Shown one piece after another: positions 48,792-60,063 of a stretch of 64,000 nt of DNA; position 1 is the first letter of the stretch; each line of letters begins with the position of its first letter. The stretch lies in contig NC_082637.1 of assembly GCF_030936135.1 (NCBI RefSeq), positions 4,849,001 through 4,913,000 on the forward strand, in the 5' to 3' direction. Source of the DNA: Gavia stellata. Lineage: Eukaryota; Chordata; Aves; Gaviiformes; Gaviidae. The notes under the pieces are model-generated. The model had not been told where the DNA came from, made no database searches, and was given only the letters and a program-made list of their open reading frames with translations. A program made the position numbers and the translations under genes.

Positions 48792-50567
48792 CTGTAGCAA
48801 GGCAAAAAACACAAAAGATTAAAGCTATTATTGAATTTAGGCACAAGATTCTTAGCTTCAGTGTTTTATCACTTAGACATCTTGTTAACATGTCCCTCTC
48901 CAAAATGTCCTCATGGTTTTTCCATTTGTATAGTCCATGACATCTTACATACCCAGTAAACAAAGCTGAGACTACACTTAAATTTAAACTTGGGGGTGGT
49001 GGTGGTTAAATTATTTTTAAGAACTGAATTCTACTAGTGGGTGTAAAGTGATATTCCTTACAAAATACGTGCATGGATCCCAAGGATCATGAAGAAGTCT
49101 GCCCCACCATGTGTAGTACCGTGCATTATTGAGAAGCGGTTTCCTGCTAGCAGTTTTACCCACTGGACTTTTAAAAAGAGAAAAAAATTAAGTGAGGTTT
49201 GATGAGGCACAAAGAAAAGCTATCTTTCTACATGAAAACAAAACCATGTTAAAATAAGGACATAACAATACTTTCATTACAATAATTACAAGAGAGATCT
49301 TGTAATTACATTATTACAGCCATTACACTTGATTTTTCTTTGGTCTTCTGAACTAAAAATGACAAACATGCTGGGAAATGCTCACTGATAACAGTACAGC
49401 CCCACTTCAGCAAAACATTTAAGCTTTCAGTGATTATAGTCAATGAGACTAAATCATGTATTTAAAGATAAGCACACACTCAAGAGCCTTGCTGAAGTGA
49501 GGTACATATCTACTTATTTGCACTGTATTTTTACCTATTATATTCATAACAGATACATGACAATTTAAGTCCAAGCTAATAATAATTAGAAAAAAACGAA
49601 AATGAAAGACAGACTTTCTTTTTTTATATGATGATGACAAAAATTTACTGGAGTCTTTAAGATGATCACTCCATTCCCAACTATAAATCTTAAACAAGTG
49701 CTAGTAAAACCTTATACCTAGTGGTCCAAAAATTGTTTTGCTCTTATAAGCACTGGTGGTGGCTGTAGCTGCTCCTGGCTGCATATTTAAGCAGGAGATG
49801 TTTGGCTGCTGGGGTAACCTTCTCCCGTTTCTTTGTGATGGCACGTGTACCATATTTCAGGAACCCAGGTCTTCTGCACTGGTGAAATCATAGAATCATC
49901 GAATGGTTTGGGTGGGAAGGGACCTTTAAAGGCCATCTAGTCCAACCCCCCTGCAACGAGCAGGGACATCTTCAACCACATCAGGTTGCTCAGAGCCCCG
50001 TCCAACCTGACCTGGAATGTTTCCAGGGATGGGGCATCTCCCACCTGCTCCAGTGTTTCACCACCCTCATAGTAAAAAATGTCTTCCTTATATCTAATCT
50101 GAATCTCCCCTCTTTCAGTTTAAAGCCATTACCCCTTGTCCTATCACTACATGCCCTTGTAAAACGTCCCTCTCCGGCTTTCTTGTAGGCCCCCTTTAAG
50201 TACTGAAAGGCCACAATAAGGTCTCCCTGGACCCTTCTCTTCTCCAGGCTGAACAACCCCAACTCTCTCAGCCTGTCCTCACAGCAGAGGTGTTCCAGCC
50301 CTCGGATCATTTTTGTGGCCTCCCCTGGACCCGCTCCAACAGGTCCATGTCTTTCCTGTGCGGAGGACCCCAGAGCTGGACGCAGTACTGCAGGCGGGGT
50401 CTCACCAGAGTGGTTGCCCTGACCCAGGTGTAGGACCTTGCACGTGGCCTTATTGAACCTCATGAGGTTCCATGGGCCCACTTCTTGAGCTTGACCAGGT
50501 CCCTCTGGATGGCATCCTGTGCCTCAGGTGTGTCAACTGCACCACTCAGCTTGGTGTCATCTGCAAA

Positions 50568-51407
50568 CTAGCTGAGGGTGCACTTGATCCCACTGTCTAT
50601 GTCATTGATGAAGACATTGAATAGTACTGGTCCCAATACAGACCCCTGAGAGACATCATTTGTCACTGACCTCCATCTGGACATTGAGCTGTTGACCACT
50701 ACCCTCTGGATGCAACCATCCAACCAATTCCTCACCCACCCATCAAATCCATATCTCTCCAATTCAGAGAGAAGGATGTTGTGGGGGAGTGTGTCAAAGG
50801 CCTTACAGAAGTCCAGAGAGATGCAACCCTTAGCTCTTCCCTTGTCTACTGATGTAGTCACTCCATCATAGAAGGCCACTAGGTTGGTCAGGCAGGACTT
50901 GCCCTTGGTGAAGCCTTGCTGGCTGTCTTGAATCACCTCCCTGTCCTCCATGTGCCTTAGCATAGCTTCTAGGATCTGTTCCATGATCTTCCCAGGCACA
51001 GAGGTGAGGCTGACAGGTTGGTAGTTCCCAGGGTCCTCCTTTCTACCCTTTTTAGAAATGGGTGCAATGTTTCCCTTTTTCCAGTCACCAGGGATTTCAC
51101 CTGACTGCCATGACTTTTCAAATATCATGGAGAGTGGCTTGGCAACTACACCAGCTAATTCCCTCAGGATGCTGGGATGTATCTCACCAGGTCCCATAGA
51201 CTTACGTATGTTCAAGTTCCTCAGAGGGTCTTGAACCTTATCATCCCTTACAGTGGGAGGGACTTTGCTCCCCCAGTCCCTGCCTTGTGGTCCATCCACT
51301 TGAAAGGTGTGGGAAGAGAGGCTGCCACTGAGGACTAAGGCAAAAAAGTTGTTGAGTACCTCAGCCTTCTCCTCATCTGTTGTTATCAGTTTGCCAGTCT
51401 TGCTCAT
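50568..51407 (-). pseudogene. CR1 ORF2 reverse-transcriptase fragment
   Basis: This open frame of 279 codons lies inside the CR1 element. It covers the fingers and palm of a non-LTR reverse transcriptase: [16 protein letters not shown], then [67 protein letters not shown] and [16 protein letters not shown]. It stops shortly after the INDID segment. The frame resumes at about 50481 in a C-terminal remnant, so at least one stop or frameshift separates the two. It is not a host gene. The length of the surviving frame suggests moderate rather than ancient age. Confidence 0.93.
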
Positions 51408-52777
51408 CGGAGGGGTATACTTTATTTTACCTTCCTTTTCTGGCTGACATAGCTGGAGAAGCCCATCTTAGTATTCTTTGCATCCCTTGCCAAGTTCAGC
51501 TCCATCCACGCCTTGGCCTTCCTGACCCAATCCCTACACAACCAGGCAGCTTCCCTACACTCTTCCCAGGATACCTGTCCCTGCTCCCACTGCCTGTGCA
51601 TTTCCTTCTTGCCCTTTAGTTTGACCAGCAGGTCTCAACTCATCCACGCTGGTCTCTTGCCTTCCTTGCCTGATTTCTTACAGCTGGGGATCGAGAGCTC
51701 TTGCGCTCTATAGAAAGCGTCCTTAGAAGATCTGCGAGCGCTGTTCTGCTCCCTTGTCCTTGAGGGCAGTTTCCCAGGGGGTCCTGTTGACTAATTCCTT
51801 GAACAGCTGGAATTATGCTTTCCTAAAATTCAGGGTCCTGACTTTAGTCTTTGCCTGACCCATATCCCTCAGGACTGTGAACTCCACCAGTGTGTGATCA
51901 CTGCAGCCCAGGCTGCCTGCAATCTTGACATCACTGATTAGCTCACTTGCTTTGGTGACCAACAGGTCCAGTATCGCATCCTCTCTGGTAGGGCTGTCTT
52001 ATTACCTGGCTTAAGAAGTTATTCTTGATGCACTCCAGGAGTCTCCTGGATTGCCTACAGCTCGCTGTGCTACTTTTCCAGCAGATTTCAGGGTGGTTGA
52101 AGTCCCCTAGCAGGATGAGAGCCTGCAAGCGCGATGCCTCCTGTAGCTGGAGTAAGAAGGCTTCGTCATTAGGCTCCCCTTGATCGGGTGGCCTGTAGAA
52201 GACACCAACCACAAGGTTCCCTTTGTTGCCCTGGTCTCTAATTCTTACTCATAAGCTTTCAACCTGCTCGTGGCTGTTCTTCAGAGACAACTCTTCACAC
52301 TCTGTTTCTTGATGTAGAGGGCAACCCCTCTGCCCCTCCTTCCTCGCCTGTCCCTTCTGAACAGCTTGTAGCCATCAACAGCCGCACTCCAGTCATACGA
52401 TTCATCCCACCAAGTTTCACCAGCAGCAATTAGGTTTTAGCTTTCTAGCAGCACGGTGGCTTCCAACTCGTCCTGTTTGTTGCCCACACTGCGTGCATTG
52501 GTATAGAGGCACTTCTGGGCTGTCAGCTGTGTCACCTTCTTAGAGGAACACCCCTTAACTCCTTTGAGATATTTCTCTGGTGTTTCCCTGTTGGCTCCTA
52601 CGCCCTCAGGAGCCCCTGGCTCATCTCTGTAAGACTTCAAATGTGCTCCAGTGTACCCAGCATGTCTCAGAGCAACAGGCTGAGGGCCTTTACTAGCACT
52701 TTATCCCTCTAACCTTGGCGTGTCACCCCACAGCTTGTCACACGCAAGCCTGATACTATCCGTCTCTCCCTTCAAGT

Positions 52778-53110
52778 CTAGTTTAAAGCTCTGTCAATGA
52801 GCCCCACTAGCTGGTCAGCAAAGACTCTCTTCCCCCTTTGAGAAAGGCAAATCCTATCTGACGCCAGCAAGCCTGGTGCCACGTAGGCTATCCCATCAGC
52901 AAAAACCCCAAAACTGTGGTGGTGACACCAGCCACGGAGCCATGTATTAATAGACTGGGTCTGTCTGTTTCTTCCAATGTCACTGCCCACAACTGGAAGG
53001 AGAGAGGAAAAAATAACCTGAGCTCCAGATTCCCTTACCAACCGCCCCAAGGCCCTGAAGTCTCTTTTGATCGCCCTTGGGCTACACGTTGTGGCTTCAT
53101 CACCACCCAC
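52778..53110 (-). pseudogene. CR1 ORF1 esterase-domain remnant
   Basis: This 110-codon frame matches the C-terminal esterase domain of CR1 ORF1. Features are LGRLVRESGAQVIFSSLLPV, a Trp/Cys/His-rich WLRGWCHHHSFGVFADG, and LLASDRICLSQRGKRVFADQ, whose D..H-type catalytic pair appears degraded (LSQRG instead of the usual LSxxG/H). The frame continues upstream without an ATG to about 53185 (...VRDVTRKLPSLVWLSDYYPL). Established knowledge: such SGNH-hydrolase domains occur in many CR1 ORF1 proteins. Confidence 0.8.
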
Positions 53111-55739
53111 ATGGAAGAGCAGTAATGGGTAATAGTCCGAGAGCCATACCAGGCTAGGAAGTTTCCTAGTGACATCCCTGACGTTTACATTTTATTTGTT
53201 TTAATTTAAGTAGTGCAATTTATTTACTCCAGTACTACTTAGGTTATGCTCATCTCTCTTAGCTCTGGTTAGAGTTTCATGAAATAGAATGAAAAATCTC
53301 ATTCTCCAAGCTCCAACTTCTCTGAATATAAATGTCTCATTTCCTTCTGAGATACGCTATTTAGTTTTGGATGTGATGTTCAAAATGCCTTTTTTGTTAC
53401 TTCTTCAGTCTTAAAAATATATACTTAAAGTACGTATCTACAAAGAATTAGTAATAAGAGACTGGAACTCTAACAAATGTAGGGGATTTATTTAAAAAAA
53501 AAAAAAGCTTTCTTTTAAGAAGAAATCTTTTTAAGCATAACTGACAAGAAAAGCTTGTAGCCAAAGCAAACTAAATACGCTGTTCGGTCTCAGGGACGAT
53601 GGTCCATAGTTCTGATACAGAACAGTCCTCAATGCTTAGGCAAAGCTAACACTAACTCTTCTCCCTGAAGATGACAAAAAGCAAGCTATAAGTAATCTCA
53701 CAGAAATGGTATCTCGCAATAATAAAAGTGTTCATCCTCAAACAAGTCACACAAGCAGCCAATAGCAAAATGTTCAATCAAACATTAGCTTAGGGAACAT
53801 GCTTTCCAATCTGTAGCTAAGGGGAAGATACCAAGTAAAGGCAACCAAAAAAAAAGGAAAAAAAACTAGAAAAAACAGAGGAAGACTGTTTTATACACAT
53901 GCGTGATAAAAAAAATAATCTATTGGACAAAAAATAAAAAAACTAAAAAACATGACTTGGTGTCCTGAGTAGATGCCAAGTAATAGTCCACCGATGGAAA
54001 CACCACCAATTCACCAGCATCTGAAAAACTACAAATGATGGACAAACTCTTGGGTGTCACGACTCACACCAGTCCGACAGTGACATGGAATATGCAGCAC
54101 GATAAAAACCAGTGTGAGCAGAAGTACTGAATCCAAACACCATACTAACTAAACATGCAAAAAATACTGATCAAAAACCTAAACCTTTTCCAAATGACAA
54201 CCCTGTCAGAAGCCCATCAATACTTCATAACTCCAAGCCTAGACCTGCAAGAGAAATAAAATTCTAAATAGGATTCGAACAACTGAAATGTGTCAGTCTT
54301 CAATGGAGCCAGTAAGAACTAGTCTTCAGGAGACAGCAGATAAACTGATTTTAAACAGCAACGCTGCATTTACTTAACATTTCCGTTCTTGTACATGGTA
54401 AATATTATCGAGGCAAGCAGCATGGAAAGCTTTTGACCAGGGGACCTCAAGCAGAAGGGTTGTGTGTACACAGTGCTAGAGAGATTTACACAAACTGGTA
54501 GTAGAGGACAAGTCCACACTGCTTATCATTAGGAGAAAGATCCTCTAAGCCCTGGGTCTGCTGGATAAACAGGCAGGAGAGCTACCTCCTAAGGAATTAG
54601 TATCTTCCAAAAGAGTTAGCCACGCAAGTACTTCCACTATTCTAAAAGGGAAGACGAAATCTCTCTTCCTGAAGCACCTTAAAATTTCCTTTTTTCACAT
54701 CCAACAGCACTGGATTGTGCCCACACTATCCGCACAGTTTCTGGCCTGGGAAATTGGGTCCTGCACACTTTCCTTCTTCCTTTCCTCAAGAAAGATGCGG
54801 TGAAGGGATGACAAGGAAGAGCTCTGTTCCTTGTCCCTCACATCCCTTTTCTGCCTTCAAGCATCCACCAGGCAGCAGACTAATTTTGGAAAGAGCTTGT
54901 CTGTATAATGTTTTACCCTGCTTTTATTCCACCAAATTACCCCTCTACACTATATGAAAACACCAGTCTTGTTCAACTGCTCCATAATACCTTAAGCCAA
55001 GGAAAGATCATAGACTAAAGATGAAGAGTAACATGAGAAAACACCTATCAAGAGTAACAGTTGAAGCACAGCTGGACAGCTTTCTATCTAAGCTTGAGAG
55101 AAACCTCTGGCTTCCTTGCCTTCATCTACTCTGGGTTTGAACTCTCTTGTATCTTGAAATAAAACCAAGATTTGTAAAGATCCGATTTTTAATCTAAAAG
55201 GGCTATCTTACGACATTAGCCATTGAAACATTGATAGTATTTTTAGAGCTACTAATTAATTAAATAAACCGGAAGCTGAGTAAATGCTTAAAATTAATGT
55301 TTTGAAAGGAAACAAGAACCCACATAAATATTTTTGTCTATGTATTTGCATATTCACATTACGCCCTTAAAATCTGAATTCCTAACAATGGTTCCTGAAG
55401 TATATAAATTTAGTATCTCAGTATTTGGTATCTCAATATTTGGTATTTTAATACTACATGTGTTTAGCCTGCTAATGTTTGATATTGAATCACAAGCTTA
55501 ATCTGAATACATATGAAGATGATAATGTTCTAAAGAAAAACACATTCTGCATCACCGTGACCAGCAGAATAAAAAAACCAAGTGCAACGTTTGCTACCCT
55601 TTGGGCATCAGCCATGGATGGATAACTACACAAGTGGAAGTCAGCAGTTTTTTTCCTTTATTAATTTTGGCAATACAGATATTCTGATAAAATGAAAGAA
55701 ATATTGGAAGTGGAAAAAGCAGGAAAAAGGAATTCGTAC

Positions 55740-55866
55740 CTGGCATGTTCCTGAACTCCAACAATCTCTACTTCACTATCAGAAGAGGCAATATTAATTT
55801 CTTCATTGATCTGGGCATTACCAGAAGAGGTTTTGTCACTTGCAAGGAAGCCTGGATCCAAATGAC
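55740..55866 (-). CDS. ARK2N: ARK2N (C18orf25) internal coding exon with SUMO-interacting motif
   Basis: This 127-nt exon encodes (G)HLDPGFLASDKTSSGNAQ followed by INEEINIASSDSEVEIVGVQ and EHA(R). The minus-strand acceptor is CTGTAG|GTCATTTGG and the donor GCCAG|GTACG. The entering GT pair completes the Gly codon begun by the upstream exon. The exon leaves in phase 2, and the next exon supplies the final G of an Arg codon. The core EVEIV, preceded by the acidic/Ser run SSDSE, is a canonical phosphorylatable SUMO-interacting motif. RNF111 carries a near-identical block (NEEIN...SDSEVEIV), which ties ARK2N to the Arkadia family. The ATG at the Met-Asp-Pro seen in this frame is an artefact: in the spliced message it lies inside intron sequence, and the exon reads Leu-Asp-Pro. 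Confidence 0.94.
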
Positions 55867-58800
55867 CTACAGATGGGGAAAATGCAAATACAGCTGATGT
55901 TTAACAGCTTACACAACTCAGAAATCAGCTGGAAACAGAATTTCTCAAGCTAGCAAAAAAAAAAAAAAAAAGGCTGAAACACTGAGATAGAACAATCTTA
56001 GTAGATCAAGTTACCCAACTTTCAGTTCATCACCTGATACAGGATGACCACCGGATTTATCCAGTCTCAATAGCTCTAGTGATGGTGTTATCACACAAAT
56101 GTGAACGAAGCCTGACTATTGCATCAAGGACACTTGATGTAATTAGGCTTTCCAGCTGTTATTTTACAACAATGCTAAGAGTTAGACTGCGCCTAAACCT
56201 CTTTGAAATAAAGAAACATGACAATCTATTGTCAATAAATCAAACACAATGATACTGTGGAAAACAAAGCTTATAAGGCTGGACAGAAATATCACACACA
56301 CCAAGGAAAATTAATTTATTTTCTTTTTAAAAAAAAAAAACAGGGGAAGCCGGTCAATGAAAAAAAAAAACAACAAACCCATCAGTTTCTGGTCATGCTG
56401 CTTCACACAGCTGCTCTAACATTATCACAAATACTTGAAAAAAGCTCTGTTTTTCAGAAGTTCCATACACAGCAGTGTTGGTTTTTTACTACAGTTCCTC
56501 AATGCTATCCAGTTCATCAGTCTGTCAAACAACAAGTCCTCTCTAAACACTCACGAGCGTAGCAGGTTTTGTCTTTTCTGCCAAAACTGCTAAGGAGGTT
56601 TTTCAGCACAATTAGTGAAGCTGTGTTGCGACATATTAAATACTTGCATGGAAAACACAAAACAGGCAAAATTATTATTTGTTTTACAGAAAATGAATGA
56701 TTAAAAAAGTCAATTAAAAAGTAAGATTTCAATAAAAAGAGATAATGTCTACCTTTTTTTTTTCCTAAAAAAAAAAATTAAAAGAAGATTACTTCTACTG
56801 CCTCTCTTTTGCAGTAATTTGGGGGATGCTGGGCAGCCCTGAAGCAGATGAAACTACCTACTTCTTGGAAACCACTCACTCAGCTGTATTACACAGGGAA
56901 AGAATCACTTGTCGAGCAGGAAATTTCAGATTAGATGAATATATTATGTATATCTAGTTTGACTGGACACCTCTTCAAAGATGAGAGGAGGATTCAGTAA
57001 TGATCCACAGAATTTCAAAGGTGTGCGAACATGCAGAATTGATTATCCCCCCAGGTAGACCAAGAGGACACAGAGAAGAAATTAAACTTAGAACAAGTGC
57101 CAGGGAAACCTTCTAATGACTGCTTAAAGTACTTGGAAAAGATGCAAGTGAGACCATACTGTATGTTCAGTTTTTGGAAAGCGAAGACCCTTGGCGCAAC
57201 ATCTGATCAGGGTTAGCCAGGGAAGGAAACCTATGTGCTGCCGTGTACCCGAAGGAGGAGTTTCCACCTTGCAAGACAAAAAAGATTTGTCAGCTGAACT
57301 TAAACCGAATTAATAGCCCAGGCAGACTTTTCCTAACATTACAGTTCAGCTGAACACTTCTTGGCAAACATCACTGACTGCGAGAAAAATCCCAAAACGG
57401 GTCACGGATATTTCTTTAATAGCAGCGGCTGGGCACCGTGAAACATGAAACAGAAGTGCTCAGAGGCTTTGATTCATGTGCTGGCGATGCCAACCGGGAG
57501 CTTTACGTGATCACCGCCCCGATGATTCGCATCGCCCCGCTCCTGAACGTCACTGCTGCTACAGCACAGGCAGCAGAACAGCAACACGATCCTTGGTCAT
57601 TGATTCACGCAAGCTGGTATGGATATCAACCTGCCTTAATATGTTGTATTAACGCATTAATGACGTACCACCATTCTGCACCCTTTGCTAGACAGGGTAA
57701 TGTCTGGCAGAGGGGCAAAGCAGACCAGCTCTTAAATAGCCCCCAAATGAATCCCCAGAGGTAGAAATGAAAGCCCCAAAAGAGCCCTCATATATTACCA
57801 TAGCTTTAAGTTCAGACAACAAAAAGGTAATTAGCAGTAGAGAAACCGTGATTAGCAGAGTAAATATTTCAACAGTAGCTGAGTGTAAATCAGGATTATA
57901 GCATACAGCTAGATTTACAGCCTCTAGCCATACAAATTTAATGCCTAATAACATGCCTAAGCTGTTATTTCTTTGCACAAACATTAGGATGACGCCCAAA
58001 GGAGATGTTTTGTTTGCCCTACAACATCAGGGCTTGCAAAACAGCCCCAAATATTTGACCATGCACAAAGATGTGATAGTGTGTCCTAATAAGATTTTTC
58101 ACTTAGATAAAGCTTATGTCGTTATTTTCCCATGGGAACACATCATTTAACGTCTGTTAAACTAGATACAGGCTGAAGATTAAATTTGGAAACAAGATCT
58201 AACGTTTGAAAATTCTGCTATCCAACTGTGCAATCCCAGACATGGTAAGAAAAGGCCAGTACTGACAAATGTGCAGTCAGAGGGGTATGGAGGCTACAGG
58301 GCTCTGGGGCAAGGCGTACGCAGGAAGAAAAAGAGATTCATCCTTTCAGACGTTGAAATGGCCGCAGCACCAGGAGCAAATTTGTCTGGACACGTTCCCA
58401 TAGGGTCAGGGATGAAGAAGCTTCTTGAAGTTTTCGAGTTTTCTTTTACCTGGCAACCTCTTCCTCGCAAGTCCCCTTGGATGTAGGTGGAAGAAGGAAG
58501 ACAAATTTCTACCTGCATCGCAGTATTGTACTCGTAAGCAGAAAGTGGAAGAAAGCTCGGTAAGAAACATTACTTTTTATTTCCTTACACTCCTTTGAAG
58601 TACCAGTCCATTAGTGCTAGAGAATAAAGTTAATTTCAGCTGTTCTAATCATTTAATAAATCACTTTATAAAGGAGTGCTAACTATCAGTCAGCTGCTAT
58701 CCTGCAAACAATACCAGTGAGCTTGGAAAACATCGGCTAGCTTCAAACAGGCTGCAACCACATCCAGCCACAGACCACTGTGAAAATAATGCAACAGAGA

Positions 58801-59880
58801 TTCTCATATTCAAATAAGGGACTTGTCCACTATACAATAATGGAACATTTCTTTCAAAATTTGCCATATACTTGTATTTTTTTAGGCCTTATAGAGATGG
58901 AAAAGTAGCTCAGAGCTACCAGGACACTTCCAACGTAGGTGCCCTTTGGCAGGTTTACATTTGGAAAACACAGCATGAAACAAAATCTGCTGTGCTCCAC
59001 CACTGCAGGCAAGACTCCGTGTCTTATGAAGCTAAAAATCTTAACAGCATATTAAAAAAAAAGAGTGGAAACGAAGGCAATATGTTGGTATACAAGGCTA
59101 CGGGATGAAGTCTACAGGAAACATTCCCTGTTAGCTCTCTGCATCCAAACCACAGCAGCATTTCACGTTGCTGTTTAACTCTTTTGTTAGTGAAGAGTTG
59201 CAAGCGCTTAGTGAAGCTGAACAATTTTTATGAGCTACATGAACTTCCCTGAATTCTTCCACAGTATTCCTGCTCTTGCTTTCATGAAGGAAATTTCTTT
59301 GCTGTCTCTTGATGCTAAGCCCACTTACCAGCACCTTTTCACCCTTCACCTTTCTCTGATGCTGGTCTGTCCTATTTTCTAAGGCATGTTAGAAATGCAG
59401 TTGGAATATGGGAATAATTAATACTTGTATTTTAAAGAAATAAAGAGACAAACAAAGGAGACATGCACAGACAATTACAATACTTAAAATGAGATTATGA
59501 TTGGTTTACTAGCTGGTGGCACGGGTCATCGTAATCAACCATTCAGTAACAAGCTTATCTCACTTTCATTTAAAAAAAAAACACAACACCAAAACCCCAG
59601 ACCTAAGTTCCAAGAAGTCATTAGAGGGAAAAGAAGAAGAAAAAATAATTAAGAAAATTAGTGTCAAAAAATACATTGCAGTAATCTTTGTCAATTTTTA
59701 TCAGTTGTATTTTGGAATAAGTGTCAGACCTTTTTAATAAGCACCTGTACTGTTGTATTGCAAAATCCACACAGGGAGCTTTTAAAGGTGTATAAACTAC
59801 AAAAGTACTGAAAGCAAGAAAGGGAGAGGCATCACCTGAGATGCTGGACCAGGTATCAGAGGAAGAGAATTTAAACAAAC
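55867..59880 (-). other. ARK2N intron with possible conserved non-coding block
   Basis: This complete intron of about 4.0 kb is bounded by a GT donor (59880) and a CTGTAG acceptor (ending 55867). No CR1 or LTR is recognised. The segment 57430-58150 differs from its flanks. It combines a moderately GC-rich part with closely spaced homeodomain-like, octamer-like and CRE-like motifs, and is treated as a separate observation. The remainder contains A-runs (55955-55970, 56327-56342, 56754-56782) and nothing else I can support. Confidence 0.7.
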
Positions 59881-60063
59881 CTGTATCAGCACTCAGTTCA
59901 TCTAGCAGCCCTCTGGTTCTCCAGGTAGATCCCGAGTCTTGATTTCCTAAAGAATTATTGTGCTCTTGAACTACTGCAGCTGCCAACAGATTGTCCACAT
60001 TTACCACTTCTGGGTCCGAATTTGTGTCTGATATATCATAGTGAGCTACAACTGGAGGTCCAT
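59881..60063 (-). CDS. ARK2N: ARK2N (C18orf25) internal coding exon
   Basis: This internal exon of 183 nt encodes about 61 residues. It starts GPPVVAHYDISDTNSDPEVV, continues through VDNLLAAAVVQEH and ends LLDELSADT. From memory this matches the vertebrate ARK2N/C18orf25 (ARKL1) protein almost residue for residue. On the minus strand the acceptor reads TTCTGCAG|ATGGACC and the donor ACAG|GTTTG. The exon enters with two bases completing an Asp codon and leaves with one base (phase 1). The acidic DTNSDPEVVNVDN stretch resembles a SUMO-interacting or acidic patch of Arkadia-family N-termini. ARK2N is related to the N-terminal half of RNF111 (Arkadia) but lacks a RING. It has been described as a nuclear SUMO/CK2-associated protein and as a PKA-signalling regulator; nothing here tests those roles. 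The preceding N-terminal exon or exons were not found before 64000. Confidence 0.93.

Larger units (their letters stand above)
49886..53185 (-). mobile_element. CR1 LINE, 5'-truncated, ORF1 esterase to 3' end
   Basis: This is a CR1 non-LTR retrotransposon of about 3.3 kb. It reads from the right: an ORF1 C-terminal esterase (SGNH-like) remnant (53185-52780, frame containing LLLFHVGGDEA), an ORF2 start region with KCLYTNARSVGNKQDELE (52530-52440), an endonuclease remnant with VFYRPP and LLGDFNHPEICW (52212-51943), and an RT domain (51407-50568). The RT shows [30 protein letters not shown], a [10 protein letters not shown] block and INDID. Next come the C-terminal ORF2 ([18 protein letters not shown]) and the typical 3'UTR ending near 49886. 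Frames are broken between these blocks, so the copy is dead. The RT catalytic YADD-type box is lost or degraded after INDID. The 5' end lacks the ORF1 N-terminus and 5'UTR. Confidence 0.95.
48792..55739 (-). other. ARK2N last intron, host of a CR1 element
   Basis: This complete intron of about 6.9 kb runs from the 55739 donor (GTACG) to the 48792 acceptor (CTACAG). Nearly half is a CR1 retrotransposon at 49886-53185, in the same orientation as the gene. The flanks (48792-49885 and 53186-55739) are AT-rich unique sequence with poly-A runs (53493-53506, 53848-53875). I see no exon or RNA gene in them. Confidence 0.8.

Noticed and set aside
57438..57764. 108-codon frame in the ARK2N intron as a possible extra exon or gene
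   Set aside because: It is on the plus strand, opposite to ARK2N, has no domain, and the DNA looks more like a regulatory block. It is kept as a possible enhancer only.
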